From Diadema setosum (Eukaryota > Echinodermata > Echinoidea > Diadematoida > Diadematidae): a stretch of DNA of 64,000 nucleotides. Location: contig CM067064.1 of assembly GCA_033980235.1 (NCBI GenBank), positions 5,435,001 through 5,499,000 of the forward strand, given 5' to 3'. Under the pieces are notes generated by a model that made no database searches, was not told the DNA's origin, and saw only the letters and a program-made list of their open reading frames with translations. This document shows, piece by piece, positions 1 to 11,183 of this stretch. A program made the translations under genes and the position numbers. Numbering within the stretch: position 1 is the first letter of the stretch; the number at the start of each line of letters is the position of its first letter.

Positions 1-965
1 ACCGAAAGCGCGAGGAAAACGGAGAGCAATAGAGACAAAAACAAACAAACAAACAAACAAACAAAGAAACAAACATAATTTGGAAAGGAAGATAGTGAGA
101 AATGAATAAATGGAGAAATATATACATACAGACATACAGACATAATCCTATGACATAACAATGATAAGGATGTCAGTGATGAACATGATCAAATGACTAT
201 AATGATATTGATAAGAATAAGACTGATAATCATCATTGTTCACGGACAAGTGGAGTGAACGATGTCTCCGACTGCTCTGTGACGGGGTAACATTCCGGTG
301 ATTTTGTGTCCTCAGTCCACGGGAATCGACCAGTCCTGATAACCTTAGCTATTGAGAAAAATCACACAGATGAAAGGAGGGGGAAAAAAGAAAGAAAATA
401 CAGATGGACTGTTCTGCTGTTTATACTGTGCTCAAAAGGTTTAGCTCCAGTGGAAAAAAAAAAACTGTTATAGACAGATAGAGTGGAAGGGAAAGCTTGG
501 TAAAGGTGGTCTGATAATACCTAATGTAATAGATTTTTCCCTTAGGCCTCACTGGAATAGGTAAGATTGGTCTCCTTATTATGACTCATTATTGTTGCAG
601 TTATCATCATAATTACTGTTATTATCATGACATTATGGTTTCATTCATTCAAGCGTATGGCACAATGTGTCTGGCTGATACCATTTACTGACTATTGCTA
701 GTCACCTGGGGCGAGGGACCCCGGGGACGAACCACGAGGGGTTGGCATCATTCGCATGTGACAATGATGATAACCATCAAAGACATGTTGAATTCAAGTA
801 AAAGAATGCATTATGTGTGAGGGCATGGAGGGGGCGCATGCAGTCCTTTGGACGTTGTCATCAACTTTGGTGAGAGTAATGATTAATAAAGAGTGGCGGG
901 TATGTAAAAAAAAAAAAAAAAACACTCTCACTGTTGAGTAAAGTGGTTGGGTGACACGCAGATCA
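1..965. other. intergenic DNA, no gene seen
   Basis: AT-rich non-coding sequence with an (AAAC)n tract at about 41-63 and an A-run near 906-922. Stop codons are frequent in all frames and I see no coding or RNA signal. Confidence 0.6.
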
Positions 966-971
966 CTATGG

Positions 972-1328
972 TATGGTGGTCCTGAAGTACGCTCGACAAC
1001 AGGTCATGTTGCGACCTGGTCGCAAAATTCGCGATTTGGGACGCCAAGTTCGTGACTCGGGACGCGAATTTCATGACCCGGGACACGAACTTAGCGACCG
1101 GGGACGCAAAATTCTCGTCCTGTGGTCGCGAATTTCGTTACCACAGGACGCGAATTTTGCGTCCCCGGTCGCCAAATTCGTGTCCCCGGTCGCCAAGTTC
1201 GTGTCCCCGGTCGCCAAGTTTGTGTCCCGGGTCACGAACTGGGCGTCCCAAATCGCGAATTTCGCGACCTGGTCGCAAAATTCACGGCGCACATGACCTG
1301 TCGTCGAGCGTACTTCAGGGCCACCATA
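972..1328. mobile_element. GC-rich fold-back (MITE-like) element with 6-bp target duplication
   Basis: The ends are exact inverted complements (TATGGTGG...CCACCATA), and the inverted homology continues through most of the 357 bp to a hairpin centre near 1118-1146. The direct repeat CTATGG flanks both sides (966-971 and 1329-1334) and is the likely target-site duplication. The arms are built from alternating units of about 21 bp, variants of GTCCCCGGTCGCCAAGTTC, and are far richer in G+C and CpG than the flanks. Open frames on both strands here are by-products of the 21-bp (7-codon) period. It has no transposase, so it would be a non-autonomous DNA element. Its termini are shared with the short relic at 3665-3737. 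Confidence 0.8.
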
Positions 1329-1345
1329 CTATGGCAACATGATTG

Positions 1346-1828
1346 AAAAAACACACACACAACAATGAAGAAAAGGGAAGAAAGCTTTTAGATTTCCAGT
1401 TAAAGCATTTTGTGGTCTTACCTACTTTCGCGCCTTTGATCAAACAAGTATGTTGTCCCCTTCTTACTCTCACTCTGTCACTGTCGGTCTTTATCTTGTT
1501 CCATTTCCACTTGTAACTGTAGATTTAAAACCGAGGCAAAAGAAACAAATCACAGACGATTGTGTTATAATAATTACTGTATCTTATTCTGTGAATCATT
1601 TTCACCAGACTATAAAAGAGAAGTAGTTTAACTAAATTCGTTAGTTTAGAGAATGAAAAACAACAATAGAAAAGCAAAGTTTCATAAAAATCGTCAAATC
1701 AATTTTATGTTAAAATTCAGAATCTACTGACGAATGATTTTATATATCATGTCTTTCGGCAATAGTGACACTCAAAACTCGACCTTACTGAAGTTGGTTT
1801 GTTGTCGTTGTTGATGTTGTTGTTGTTG
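1346..1828. other. non-coding spacer
   Basis: AT-rich sequence with no sustained open frame. It ends in a (GTT)n tract (about 1799-1840) that abuts the next fold-back. Confidence 0.5.
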
Positions 1829-2056
1829 TTGTTGTTGTTGCCGGTTTCTCCGGGGTAACCTCAAACCACTTCCAAACTTTAAGACGCAAGGTGTAATTTG
1901 GATTTGAATTAACCACTTCCGAACTTTAAGACACAAGGTGTAATTTGGATTTGGATTCATTCATTCAAATCCAAAATCCAAATCCAAATTACACCTTGTG
2001 TCTTAAAGTTCGAAAGTGGTTTGAGGTTACCCCGGAGAAACCGGCAACAACAACAA
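1829..2056. mobile_element. fold-back element bounded by GTT/AAC tracts
   Basis: The left arm (about 1829-1957) and right arm (about 1967-2056) are near-perfect inverted complements. They start GTTGTTGCCGGTTTCTCCGG and end with its complement. The left arm contains a partial internal duplication: the block TTAAGACRCAAGGTGTAATT occurs twice (near 1880 and 1928), so one copy loops out on folding. There is no coding sequence. It is probably a MITE or a palindromic rearrangement product. Confidence 0.75.
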
Positions 2057-2390
2057 TAATATAATTCATATATATCTTAGGCAGTAAAATTACAGCAATG
2101 CACACACATGACTCTACAATATTCATCTCACCCGTCGAGCCTGAGCGAAGAATCTTCTAATGTTCTTCTTATCACTGCAGACCGTTTATCCATTCTCTGA
2201 ATGACGGCTTGTAGGCGCGTTATGAGTTGACGAGACTGGGACGAATAGAGGGCGCTTTCCATTTTCTCCTACAGCATTAAATAATAATTATTATGGACAG
2301 TGAACCTGTGAATACTGTATCTTTAAAAAACAAAAATCGTCAATCAAGCGTTTAGATTAATAACGAATGAGAATTTAGCACGTAAAGTTG

Positions 2391-2397
2391 TAGTTGT

Positions 2398-2429
<32 letters not shown>

Positions 2430-2511
2430 TGGTGGTGGTGATGGTGGTGGTGGTGGTGGTGGTGGTTGTGGTGCTGTTGTAGTGGTTGTGGTGGTTGAGG
2501 TTCCATAAGCG
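2391..2511. repeat. compound GTT/GCT/GGT microsatellite
   Basis: Tandem trinucleotides run GTT, then GCT, then GGT, with interruptions. Read on the minus strand they would encode runs of Thr, Pro and Gln. The frame has no conserved flanking protein, so I treat this as repeat DNA and not as a gene. Confidence 0.8.
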
Positions 2512-3664
2512 TTCATTGAAGCCATTAACACTATCACGAAGAAATCAACTTATCAGATAAATAAATCAACAGAAACTCTTCGCTCATAAAACATACTTGT
2601 GACAGACTTTGTGAAATGGATTTTACTTCTCTTTGAAATTTCTTATCGCTACAAAATGTGCAGTCGCTTATAATTAAGGGAATTTGGTCATTCTGAGATT
2701 TATGTAAAGACTTTATTTATGTGCTTTATGTGATGACTTCATGATTCGGACATCAGGTGTGTCAAGGGGACGTGGCTTCCTACTGCAAGGGTGTACACAG
2801 AGATGGGTATACTTCTATGTTCATCGTTGTTCATGTGGCAATGCCGGGGGTTAAAGGAGACCTCTAGGTGTTACGTAGTGTATCTCAATCTATTATCACT
2901 TGATAATTCCTTGATTTGTGAATTCGTGATATCTGGAAACCTATTCACATAATGCGCAGCAGAGGTCGTCATGTACACAACTGGAGCGCACTACTCAGTA
3001 GTTTGCATGTCAAGAAGCTGCTCTTTTTTTTTTTTCCAATAGCCAGTGCTCAATAACAAGAGTGTAGCGCCCTCATTCGGGGCTTGGCGGCAATGCATTC
3101 CTGATAGATCAGTTCGTAGTCCATTTTGCGCAAGAGAAAAGGTCATTTGTACGAACATGCATATTGGTTTGTAAACTCACTGAGTTAAGCATATGTGATG
3201 TAATGATTACTCGAGTATTCATGTGACCCTTATAAAAAGTGCTTTCTAGCATATGCACCAGACATCAGGCCTGGTTATTTGGCAGTATTAACTAACAAAA
3301 AAAAAAATCTTAATACAAACAGTGGAATAATGCTTTAATCCCCATATGTTACATTGACAGATCATTTTGGTCACCTAGCTGCTCTGCATAATTTTTGATC
3401 ATGAATTCCATAAATTGTTACGTCAGGCAAGCTCATTCATTATGTTGCTTTCAGAACAACTGAATTGCCTAGCCAACTGAAAAAAAAAGAAAGGTCATTT
3501 GTACCAGTATACACAATGAGCTAATTACGAACTGACTTATTATACTAATTCATGAAAGGTTTCCGTGGCGAGATAAGACGTTCGGTGGTGGAATGCGTAA
3601 CGGTGCACCACGTATTCTTTTTTTTTTCTTTTTTTTTGTGTGTGTATATATAAATTATTACGTA
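2512..3664. other. non-coding spacer with repeat fragments
   Basis: No gene seen. The word AAAGGTCATTTGTAC occurs twice (near 3139 and 3491), and CAGTTCGTA (3110) is matched by its complement near 3524. This suggests a decayed interspersed element of about 430 bp, but the borders cannot be set. Confidence 0.4.
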
Positions 3665-3737
3665 TATGTGGCCCTGAAAGGGGCCTACCCACTCTCCGTA
3701 GTCAGGGGATGGGGAGGTCCATTACAGGGCCACCATA
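3665..3737. mobile_element. short relic of the fold-back family at 972-1328
   Basis: The termini TATGTGGCCCTGAA and TTACAGGGCCACCATA are inverted complements of each other and match the ends of the 972-1328 element. Only 73 bp remain, and the GC-rich 21-bp unit interior is absent, as expected for an internally deleted copy or a shorter subfamily. Confidence 0.6.
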
Positions 3738-4488
3738 CCCAAGGAAGAACACGTGGTGCAATGTTAAGCCTTCTGTACAACTTCAATGGACAGAATACCA
3801 GCAGCAAGATGGCTGAAAGCATGTCTTAATCATGCTTGTAACATTGGCTCTAAGTTTGAGAGAGGATATACTTAGTACGAGTAAAACGTAGTTAGCCGAA
3901 AGCTTTAGTAAAACGAAAGCCAGAGGAAAACGAAAAACAATAGAGACCCCCCCCCCCCCACGCACACACAGCCAGAAAAAAACAAAATATATAAACTGGA
4001 AAGAAGGACAGAGAGAGATAGAAATAGATGGAGAAATAGATACATAGGCACCCTACATACAAACATAATCCTATGATGTAAATAATGATAAGAATGATTA
4101 TTAATAATTATAATTTACAGACAGATGTAGCACTGGTTTCATAATTATTTCTTCATTTGAAAGGGCTCATCGTGTGTATGTATGTAATTATACCCATCGG
4201 GAGTTTCGGGTTTCGGGCAATCGAATTCTCACTCGTCATTTTTGCTGCTTCTTGCACTTCAAAGGAAGTGACGTCACGGTCACAGACAGCTATGAATGTT
4301 ATATGGCAGGACCCTTTTCCAATATATTATGTTCATATTCAGGTTTTTTTTTTTTTTTGTAATTCAATACATAATATGTAAATTGAGGAATAGACTGATT
4401 GGCGCTGCTTCTGCCACTTATCCTGAGACATTGTTATGATTGCAGGAAAATCAATATCATTATACAAGGATAATCGTGTCACAATACA
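3738..4488. other. non-coding spacer
   Basis: No gene seen. It contains a C-run at about 3950-3959 and T-rich tracts. Short open frames here have no protein-like composition. Confidence 0.5.
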
Positions 4489-4813
4489 TGATTTTAGGAC
4501 CGTTTTTGTCAACCCTTGCAATTTTCAAAATGTGATCATTTTGCAATCTCAGAGACACCAAAACCAGCGAGAACTCGGCTTGCCATAGAACCAGTAACGT
4601 TCACAATGTGTGGAATATGATTGTCATTGTCCGTTACCATTGTGAAGGAGACGGCCTGACCACAATAACATCGTCCGTCCCACATTCCGCACATTGTGAA
4701 TGTTACTGGTTCTATGGCAAGCCGAATTCTCGCTGGTTTCGGTATCTCTGAGAGTGCAAAATGATCACATTTTGAAAATTGCAAGGGTTGACGAAAATGG
4801 TGTTAAAATTATA
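4489..4813. mobile_element. fold-back element, arms of about 120 bp
   Basis: The left arm (about 4489-4612) and right arm (about 4683-4813) are inverted complements with few mismatches. Both contain TTCACAATGT, TCTATGGCAAGCC and TGCAAGGGTTGAC in complementary order. A loop of about 70 bp separates them and itself has weak dyad symmetry. No TSD is obvious. It is a probable non-autonomous DNA element. Confidence 0.75.
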
Positions 4814-6617
4814 ACGCATCAACCAAAATTAAAGAACTTGGTGTCATTATATTGGAAAAAGAATGACCTTTCCAATAGTATACAAAATAATGACATATTA
4901 GAAACAATAGTGCTAAAATTAAAGATCTTAGACGTTCCGTTCTTTTTATGCCACCCTGTATAGGGCACGTAAACCGCTACATTGAGACTTAACGTTGGAA
5001 AAAAAAACACATAAACATTTATGCAGGCATTATGCCTCCTCGCTTGTTTGGGGGATCTGATTGAAATTTAATTTTGAAAGACATGAAATGTTTAGAGGAA
5101 ACAATAGCAAAGCGATAACAAAGAAGCAATGAGTATAGGAATAAATTAGACATAGATATTGGCATTTGGAGAAAAAAAAAACATAGACACACACCATGCG
5201 CACACACACACATACATACGTATTATGGTATGTGATGTAATAATAATTACTCTATTCTAAGCAATATGCAAAGTAGTTTAAAAAAAAAAAAGAAAACACG
5301 GCAGAACGAGTTCAAAAATCGTTCGAAGAGTTTGAAACTCACCAGAGGTGGAGATCCTCCTTGCTTTCTGTATAACACGGTGATCATCCAAAATCCAACT
5401 GCCACGGACAAAAGTAACCCTGAAATGATATACGCTACTCTATATTGGGCAACATAGCGCCTGAGTTTAGCAGGGGAATTCCCATCCCAGGGTTCTTCTC
5501 TACCATCTTAAGTTATTGTCTTATAGTATAACAAATAATACAAAAATAAAAATTAAACAATAGTGTTAGTCTACTTTCTCTTTCTCCTCAAAACAAACTA
5601 AAACAAAGAAGCATTCAGTTGAACCAATGCGACTCATTGACAACAATGACGGGAGGGGGGAGGAGAGACTTTAGAAGAAGAAAATTATGAAACATTTCGG
5701 AAGTATGATATCGAAAAGCCCTCGGTGAAATTCATGTTCCATTTTTTTTCACCTTTGTGTCTCCCCGTCCTCCTCTCTGTCAATGGCGAAATGCTCATGA
5801 GTTTGCTTTGTATTGCTTTGTTCTTTTCCATATCTTCAGCTAACATAATTATGGCTAACAGACAGCTATGGTGAAATCTTTGAGGAAGTTATGAGCGTAT
5901 TGCACAATCCCATTGTTCCCATGGCAGTGCGTAGTGTGCCAATGAAAATTTGGAAAGGAAATCTCCTCCTTCACTTTTTTTTTTCTGCTTGAGCTATAGG
6001 GTTCCGATACATTGTCAGCCTTGTCAGCTAGAAGTCTTTTCTTAAACCATCCTCTTCTTTGCCTTGTGTAATCAAAGTCGAATTCGTGATTAAAGTGATA
6101 TTGCATGAAATTTTCTCCTCACTTCCTTTCTCGTGGCTTCCCCCCGTAAGCCCGCGCTTACCAAGGTTTAAACTTTTTTGTGTGCGTTTGAATTTCAAAC
6201 TTCTCGATTTGATCAAAGAAAACTAAAACATGGGCAGCATTAGATTTTTCATTTTGAAAACGTAGTTTAAGTGATGAAGATTTGATCGAATATAATTCCT
6301 AAATCCATATTTTGTATCACGCATATTTTATTTGATAAGCGGACCTCTGTGCTCATGAGCCACAACATGGTCACAATATGTATTTTTCACAACATAGTTT
6401 CTCACTTTGAATTAGTCAGTACAAACCTTTTTTTTCGGTTTTATGAACAACGGATGCCGTTTTCCCTTTCCCAACACTATTCAGCTCGGCTATCCAAACA
6501 TATAGAATTATAAGTATGTCACAATGAACAGGCTCTGCATATAGACGCATGCATAATGGCATATATATATTATAAAAAAAAACTCCAAATTTTATTGTCC
6601 GAAAATGGAAATTCTTT
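4814..6617. other. non-coding spacer
   Basis: No gene recognised. The right end of the segment at 4814-4970 (TGCCACCCTGTATA) looks like a transposon end, but no partner end was found. The rest is AT-rich with poly-A/T runs. Weak X-box-like similarity at 5912-5925 (GTTCCCATGGCAGT) is not convincing by itself. Confidence 0.4.
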
Positions 6618-6796
6618 TTGCCCAATTGATCGTGGGCCCGGCAGCCACTGAGCAGCGCGAGATCGACGTTGCTCTAACCTTTTCAACTGTTGAACGGCAA
6701 ACAAGGTAGCAGCAACTCCCATCTTTTAACGTCTTTTGGAATGACGCGGCCGGGGTTCGAACTCACGACCTCCCGATTGTGAGGCAGCCGCTCTAC
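6618..6796 (-). mobile_element. tRNA-derived SINE
   Basis: Read on the minus strand, the element starts in a tRNA-like head: AGAGCGGCTGCCTCACAAT, an anticodon-loop-like CTCACAA (CAC, Val-type), then GTCGTGAGTTCGAACCCC, which fits the Pol III B box GGTTCGANNCC consensus. A non-tRNA body follows (CGGCCGCGTCATTCC onward) and runs to about 6618. This is the standard tRNA-head plus unrelated-body layout of a SINE. The A-box end is eroded and abuts a (TA)n tract. The family name is not assigned. Confidence 0.75.
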
Positions 6797-6799
6797 TTA

Positions 6800-6851
<52 letters not shown>

Positions 6852-6852
6852 C

Positions 6853-6891
<39 letters not shown>

Positions 6892-6892
6892 C

Positions 6893-6943
<51 letters not shown>

Positions 6944-6944
6944 C

Positions 6945-6998
<54 letters not shown>

Positions 6999-7001
6999 GT
7001 A
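6797..7001. repeat. (TA)n microsatellite, about 200 bp
   Basis: Long TA dinucleotide array interrupted by ACATACATATGT variants. It starts at the 5' end of the SINE. The alternating Tyr-Ile frame across it is not a gene. Confidence 0.95.
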
Positions 7002-8361
7002 CGAATATTTAGTTAAACAATCACGTTTTCACAAAGTACTCTAGATGCTGGTATTAGATGTTTTGCACGGAAACCAACCGCATTGCATAAGATGGCTAAA
7101 AAAAAAATGATATCTATATCTTCAATGAAACTTCAAAACTCGCTTAGTAGGACTTGTAACTATCACTCCTTTATCTCATCTGGTGCACGTAATCTACCCA
7201 GTTATTTATTAATCCTGAAAAAAAAAATATTACAGCGACGATTCATTGATTTTGAGTGTTTGTTAGTTTGTTGGTTTGTTTGTTTGTTTTTACGTGCCTG
7301 TAAATGTTGAATAATTTCGCTTTTGCGTGTACTCCATGTGCTTCTTCTCGTACTTAGCTCTGGAAGTGTTTGTTGTTAAGACTGCTCATGAAATAAACAC
7401 TGTCAATAGACATAATAACTGAACCAGCCATACCCTCACTGATGCCTGTTTCTGCACAACAAACGTGTTAACGTGATTTCGTGAGTGCATGTTAAGAAGC
7501 TAAACTGAAGAGATAAAAAGCTAAATAGTTCTTGCTTTCAATTGACATTCCAAACATTTACGATTTCTCCTCCTTGTAACCCTTTGTTCTTGTTTTGCCT
7601 TTGTTTTGTTTTTGCTTTGTTTTTGTTTGTTTTTATAGGGGGCATTTTGTGGGATATATGCCAGAAAAGAATCTGAAGTGAAAACCAACAACAGTGAAGA
7701 CCCGTCCGTAGCTTACTCGCGAAAATTCCCTCACCATGTAGGCTTCTGTTTACTTGGTGACGTCAGTTGTCTGCTGCTGTTGTTGTTATCGTTGTTATTG
7801 TTGTCCGCATCCGGGATAAGAATGGCATCTTTATACCATAATTCCACTTCCTATTTCTTCCCATCCTTTCTCTTTTATTTTCTTCATTTATGTCGGCAAT
7901 GATCAACTGTTTTTATTGATGTATATCGGTTGTATATTCGTTATCTGTTTTCACGTGCTATGGTTTTGATTTAATACTTATATCATTGTACTGAATATTG
8001 GAAACCTTTTAAAACGCATACTTCATTACATTTTCTCTCTGTTGAAAAATACACTTACCCTTGAGAAAAAACTGAGATATACAACGTATCTGGGAAATAT
8101 TATTCTCCGTGCTCTATTGAGGTGATGATTCTGTGAGGTGATCCTTCGATATCCAAGAAAAAGAAGTTTTCCTGAAATTGCTTCGTGATATATTCTTAGG
8201 TCGGTTAATTCGCTGACATCACAAATTGTTGTAGAGTTGATTGCATGTAGAAGAGGCGGTATATGAAATTCGTCAAAATTTTCACGATTCATGATACTCA
8301 TTCGTGACTTAGTGTGCGGTTTTCCTCAAACCTTCACCGATTTATTTACTAATTTGTATGC
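7002..8361. other. non-coding spacer
   Basis: No gene recognised. There are (GTTT)n-like tracts at about 7260-7290 and 7590-7635. The adjacent BEL/Pao relic may extend into 8026-8361, but no further pol similarity is readable. Confidence 0.4.
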
Positions 8362-8640
8362 ATTCGCTGAATCCACACAGTACATTACATGTTTTGGGAA
8401 AATCCCCGAAAGGCCTCATCGTCTTTCTTCCTGCAGACTTCATCAGCGGCTCTAGGACACGGCGAACTGTGTGGATCTGTCGTTCCCATACACCACCCAT
8501 ATAAATAGCATGTGGTACGTTCATCTGGAATGGAATCCAGTCGCATCCATTCTTCAGTAGGTACTCAGTCTTGCACCTCACTCTGGTCCATTCAATTCGA
8601 ACATGGATGGACATGTTGTGATATGTCATATAGGCATTAT
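8362..8640 (-). pseudogene. BEL/Pao LTR-retrotransposon pol relic, integrase region
   Basis: The minus-strand frame carries NGCDWIPF, then NVPHA, then MGGVWERQIHTVRRVL. This order (GCDW..F, PHA..MGGVWER.IRTVR) is the conserved integrase block of BEL/Pao elements. In an intact element the frame would continue for hundreds of residues in both directions. Here it loses similarity after about 100 codons (a frameshift is likely near 8425), and no LTRs were found, so this is a dead internal fragment. It sits just outside the left end of the fold-back element at 8708. Confidence 0.8.
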
Positions 8641-8707
8641 ATAACATGACCATTCCTTAAAAGAAGGGCTGGCCGTGTGCAATCTTGTTTGGTATGCATG
8701 ATGATAA

Positions 8708-10144
8708 TAGGCGTTTTCACATCAGCCCGATAAAAATCCAAGCTCGAAATATTTTCCGCCATTGCGAATTAGAGCGCTATTTCATTTCTTATTTACATCA
8801 GCCCGAAGAGCGAGTAGCCCGAATAGTTAAAAATTTTAAAATAGCTAATTCGACAGCTGAGTATGTGCAAACAGCATCAGTAATGTGTGTGCACTCTCAA
8901 AAATTCCTCATGATTTGTGTGCAGTGTGTCTCGATCGATCGGGTCGCGTTTTTTTTTTTTTAAGACGGCACAGATTGGGGCATGGCGCGTGTTAAACCTA
9001 TGGGAAAAACGTTGGATTAGGGTTTTTGGTTATGGTTATGGTTAGGGTTAGGGTTAGGGTTGGGGTTAGGGTTAGGGTTTGATGGTTAGGGTTAGGATTA
9101 GGGTTAGGTTTAGGGATAGGGTCCCCGATAGATTTTTAGTTTCCCCAATCTGTGCCGTCTAAAAAAAAAACACGCGATCGGGTCACGGATCGGGTCACAC
9201 ACGATAGGCATGATGGGATTCATCGCGCTAATTTCTCGAGTCGTTTTCATCAGCCCGAAGTTCAAACTAGCGGGACATTTTGCGGTCTTAGAAAATAGCC
9301 CGATAGAGCGAATGTGCGTCTTCATCAGCTCGAACAGCCTAATTCGGGAAATTAGTCCGAAAATTGACGCATGCGCACCTTGCATCATCACTCTGCCTAG
9401 CTCGCTGTTCGAAAGTGGATTTCCCGCTCAAAATCCCCTACAACACCGTATGTACGATACTACAACCAGGGAGGTGAGCAGTACAGCAAATTCTCTCCAA
9501 AGGGATATTAATAACGCTGCTCTTCTGTCCATTGACACATCTTATATGAAATGAACGAATTGCAATGTTTAAACAAGTCCAAAATACACACAATCTGCAA
9601 GAATCTTCAGCTAAAGTAGAGTGGACCAGAAGAAGAAGTTTACCAAAAAAAAAAAAAAAAAAAAAACAGCTAGCATGCACGGAATCACCTCCTTGGTTTT
9701 AAAGATGTCAACGTGCAACAGTAGGCCTATAGTACACACATGTGATCCTTGAATACGCCATGAGTGTATGCACTATACACAATCACCAGCTTGTACATGC
9801 GCTTTCAATAGCCAGCTGGCTAACCAGAAGCGTGGAGGGATCGAGAAAATTTCGGGCTGATGGAGACGCACCCGAAATAGCGCGCTATTTCACGAATTAG
9901 CGCTCTAGTTCACGAACTAGACCAAGATTTTGGGGGAAATTTTCCCGATCAAATAGCGCGCTATTTGCGTCTTCACTACACAGATAGCGCGCTATCTTGA
10001 CATCGGACTAGTTTGGTAACCGCAAGATAGCGCGCTATTTTGAAACTTCGGGCTGATGAAGACACTATTCCGCTATCGGGAAAATTTCCCAAGTCAGAAA
10101 ATAGCGCGCTATTTCGAAACATCGGGCTGATGTGAAAAAGCCTA
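8708..10144. mobile_element. 1.4-kb non-autonomous DNA element with palindromic interior
   Basis: Terminal inverted repeats TAGGCNTTTTCACATCAG(CCCGA) occur at 8708 and, inverted, at 10144. The flanks ATGATAA (8701-8707) and ATGAGAA (10145-10151) differ at one base and may be a target duplication. The interior has no long frame but many short structured words: CATCAGCCCGA in the left half, its complement TCGGGCTGATG in the right, and AATAGCGCGCTATT or close variants at least five times in 9895-10120. A second fold-back carrying telomeric repeats is nested at 8949-9170. Transposase is absent. The superfamily is unknown; a 7-8 bp TSD would suit hAT. Confidence 0.75.
8949..9170. repeat. interstitial telomeric TTAGGG tract inside a nested fold-back
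   Basis: About 110 bp (9013-9121) of TTAGGG and one-base variants (TTATGG, TTGGGG, TTAGGA). It is enclosed by inverted repeats: a T-run plus AAGACGGCACAGATTGGGG on the left (8949-8980) and CCCCAATCTGTGCCGTCT plus an A-run on the right (9143-9170). GATCGGGTC occurs close outside both ends. The symmetric flanks mean the telomeric tract is cargo of a mobile fold-back and not a chromosome end. TTAGGG is the usual metazoan deuterostome telomere unit. Confidence 0.85.
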
Positions 10145-11035
10145 ATGAGAAATGGAGAAACGAGATCATAATATCCAGAAGATGTTGATACTCGTGGATT
10201 CTCTCACCAGTCACTATGCACGAGATCAATATTGGATGCCATTATGGCAACCTCAAACGGAAGCTCTGGAGTATCGGATCGGCTGGTAGCCAGCAGGGTT
10301 ATTACGATTGGTCAGTTGCAGCCACACAGTGGATTCGCATCGAATAGCGCGCTTCTTCGATAAACATGTACATGTACATAGTATTTAGTGTTCACAGTCC
10401 GACGGTATAATGTTCTGAAATTACACGTTTCTAGTTTAGCACAGAAACTGCACCACTTTCATACTTCTTGGAAGAGGACTCTGTTATATTAGTTTACACA
10501 ATTGCATATTATTTACATATATATATATATATATATATATACAACATTCGATTTTGTTGTTGTTATTTTCTTTTTACCCCCCCCCCCCCCCCCCCCGCCC
10601 CATTGCATTACCAGCTCATACTTATAGTGAGCGTAGTTCAATGAACAAAGAACGAGAACACTCCGGCGGGTCAAATAAAAAAGAAGAACAGGGTTAAAAA
10701 AGAAAAAAAGTCATATTCATGTCAATCATGTCCATGGCTTTCCTGATGTGGCTTAACTAGACCGGGTTGTCAAAACATCGACATGACTAGACATAGATCA
10801 CACAGGAAAACATTTCACTGGTAGATCGATCATTCGGGGGTCATTTAAACCCGGAACAAACCGACCATGAAGACAATAAACCCTGGAAGTGATATGCTTT
10901 GAAGAATGGAAAGGAGTTCATGCGACGAACTCAATAATATCATAAGTAGGGTCCTACAGTGGAGTATAGTTCAAACATAATACCTCAATGGGTCAAATCA
11001 TGAGAACACGGGAAAAGAATGGTTCTATGTGTGTG
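10145..11035. other. non-coding spacer with (AT)n and poly-C
   Basis: No gene seen. An (AT)n tract lies at about 10515-10541 and a C-run at about 10577-10600. Confidence 0.5.
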
Positions 11036-11183
11036 TGTTACGGCACATTTTGGTAACTGCACATTTTGGTAAGAGACATTTGTTACCAAAATGTGCCGAT
11101 AGTGCACCTATACCTGACGGGATTGTTACGGCACATTTTGATAATTTACCAAAATGTGCAATGTACTAAAATGTGCCGTAACA
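11036..11183. mobile_element. 148-bp MITE with nested inverted repeats
   Basis: The ends TGTTACGGCACATTTTGG and TAAAATGTGCCGTAACA are inverted complements. The same word recurs inside in both orientations (GTTACCAAAATGTGCCG near 11082, TTACGGCACATTTTGAT near 11126, TTACCAAAATGTGC near 11146), so several alternative hairpins are possible. GTGTG flanks both ends (left inside a GT tract) and may be the target duplication. Non-coding. Confidence 0.8.

Noticed and set aside
972..1342. Overlapping open frames of 73-107 codons on both strands
   Set aside because: They all lie in the 21-bp-unit fold-back, whose period is a multiple of three; composition follows the repeat and not a protein.
2352..2537. 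Minus-strand frame with Thr, Pro and Gln runs
   Set aside because: Translation of a compound trinucleotide microsatellite with no conserved flank.
9013..9121. True chromosome end or telomere
   Set aside because: The tract is short, degenerate and enclosed by inverted repeats, with ordinary sequence on both sides.
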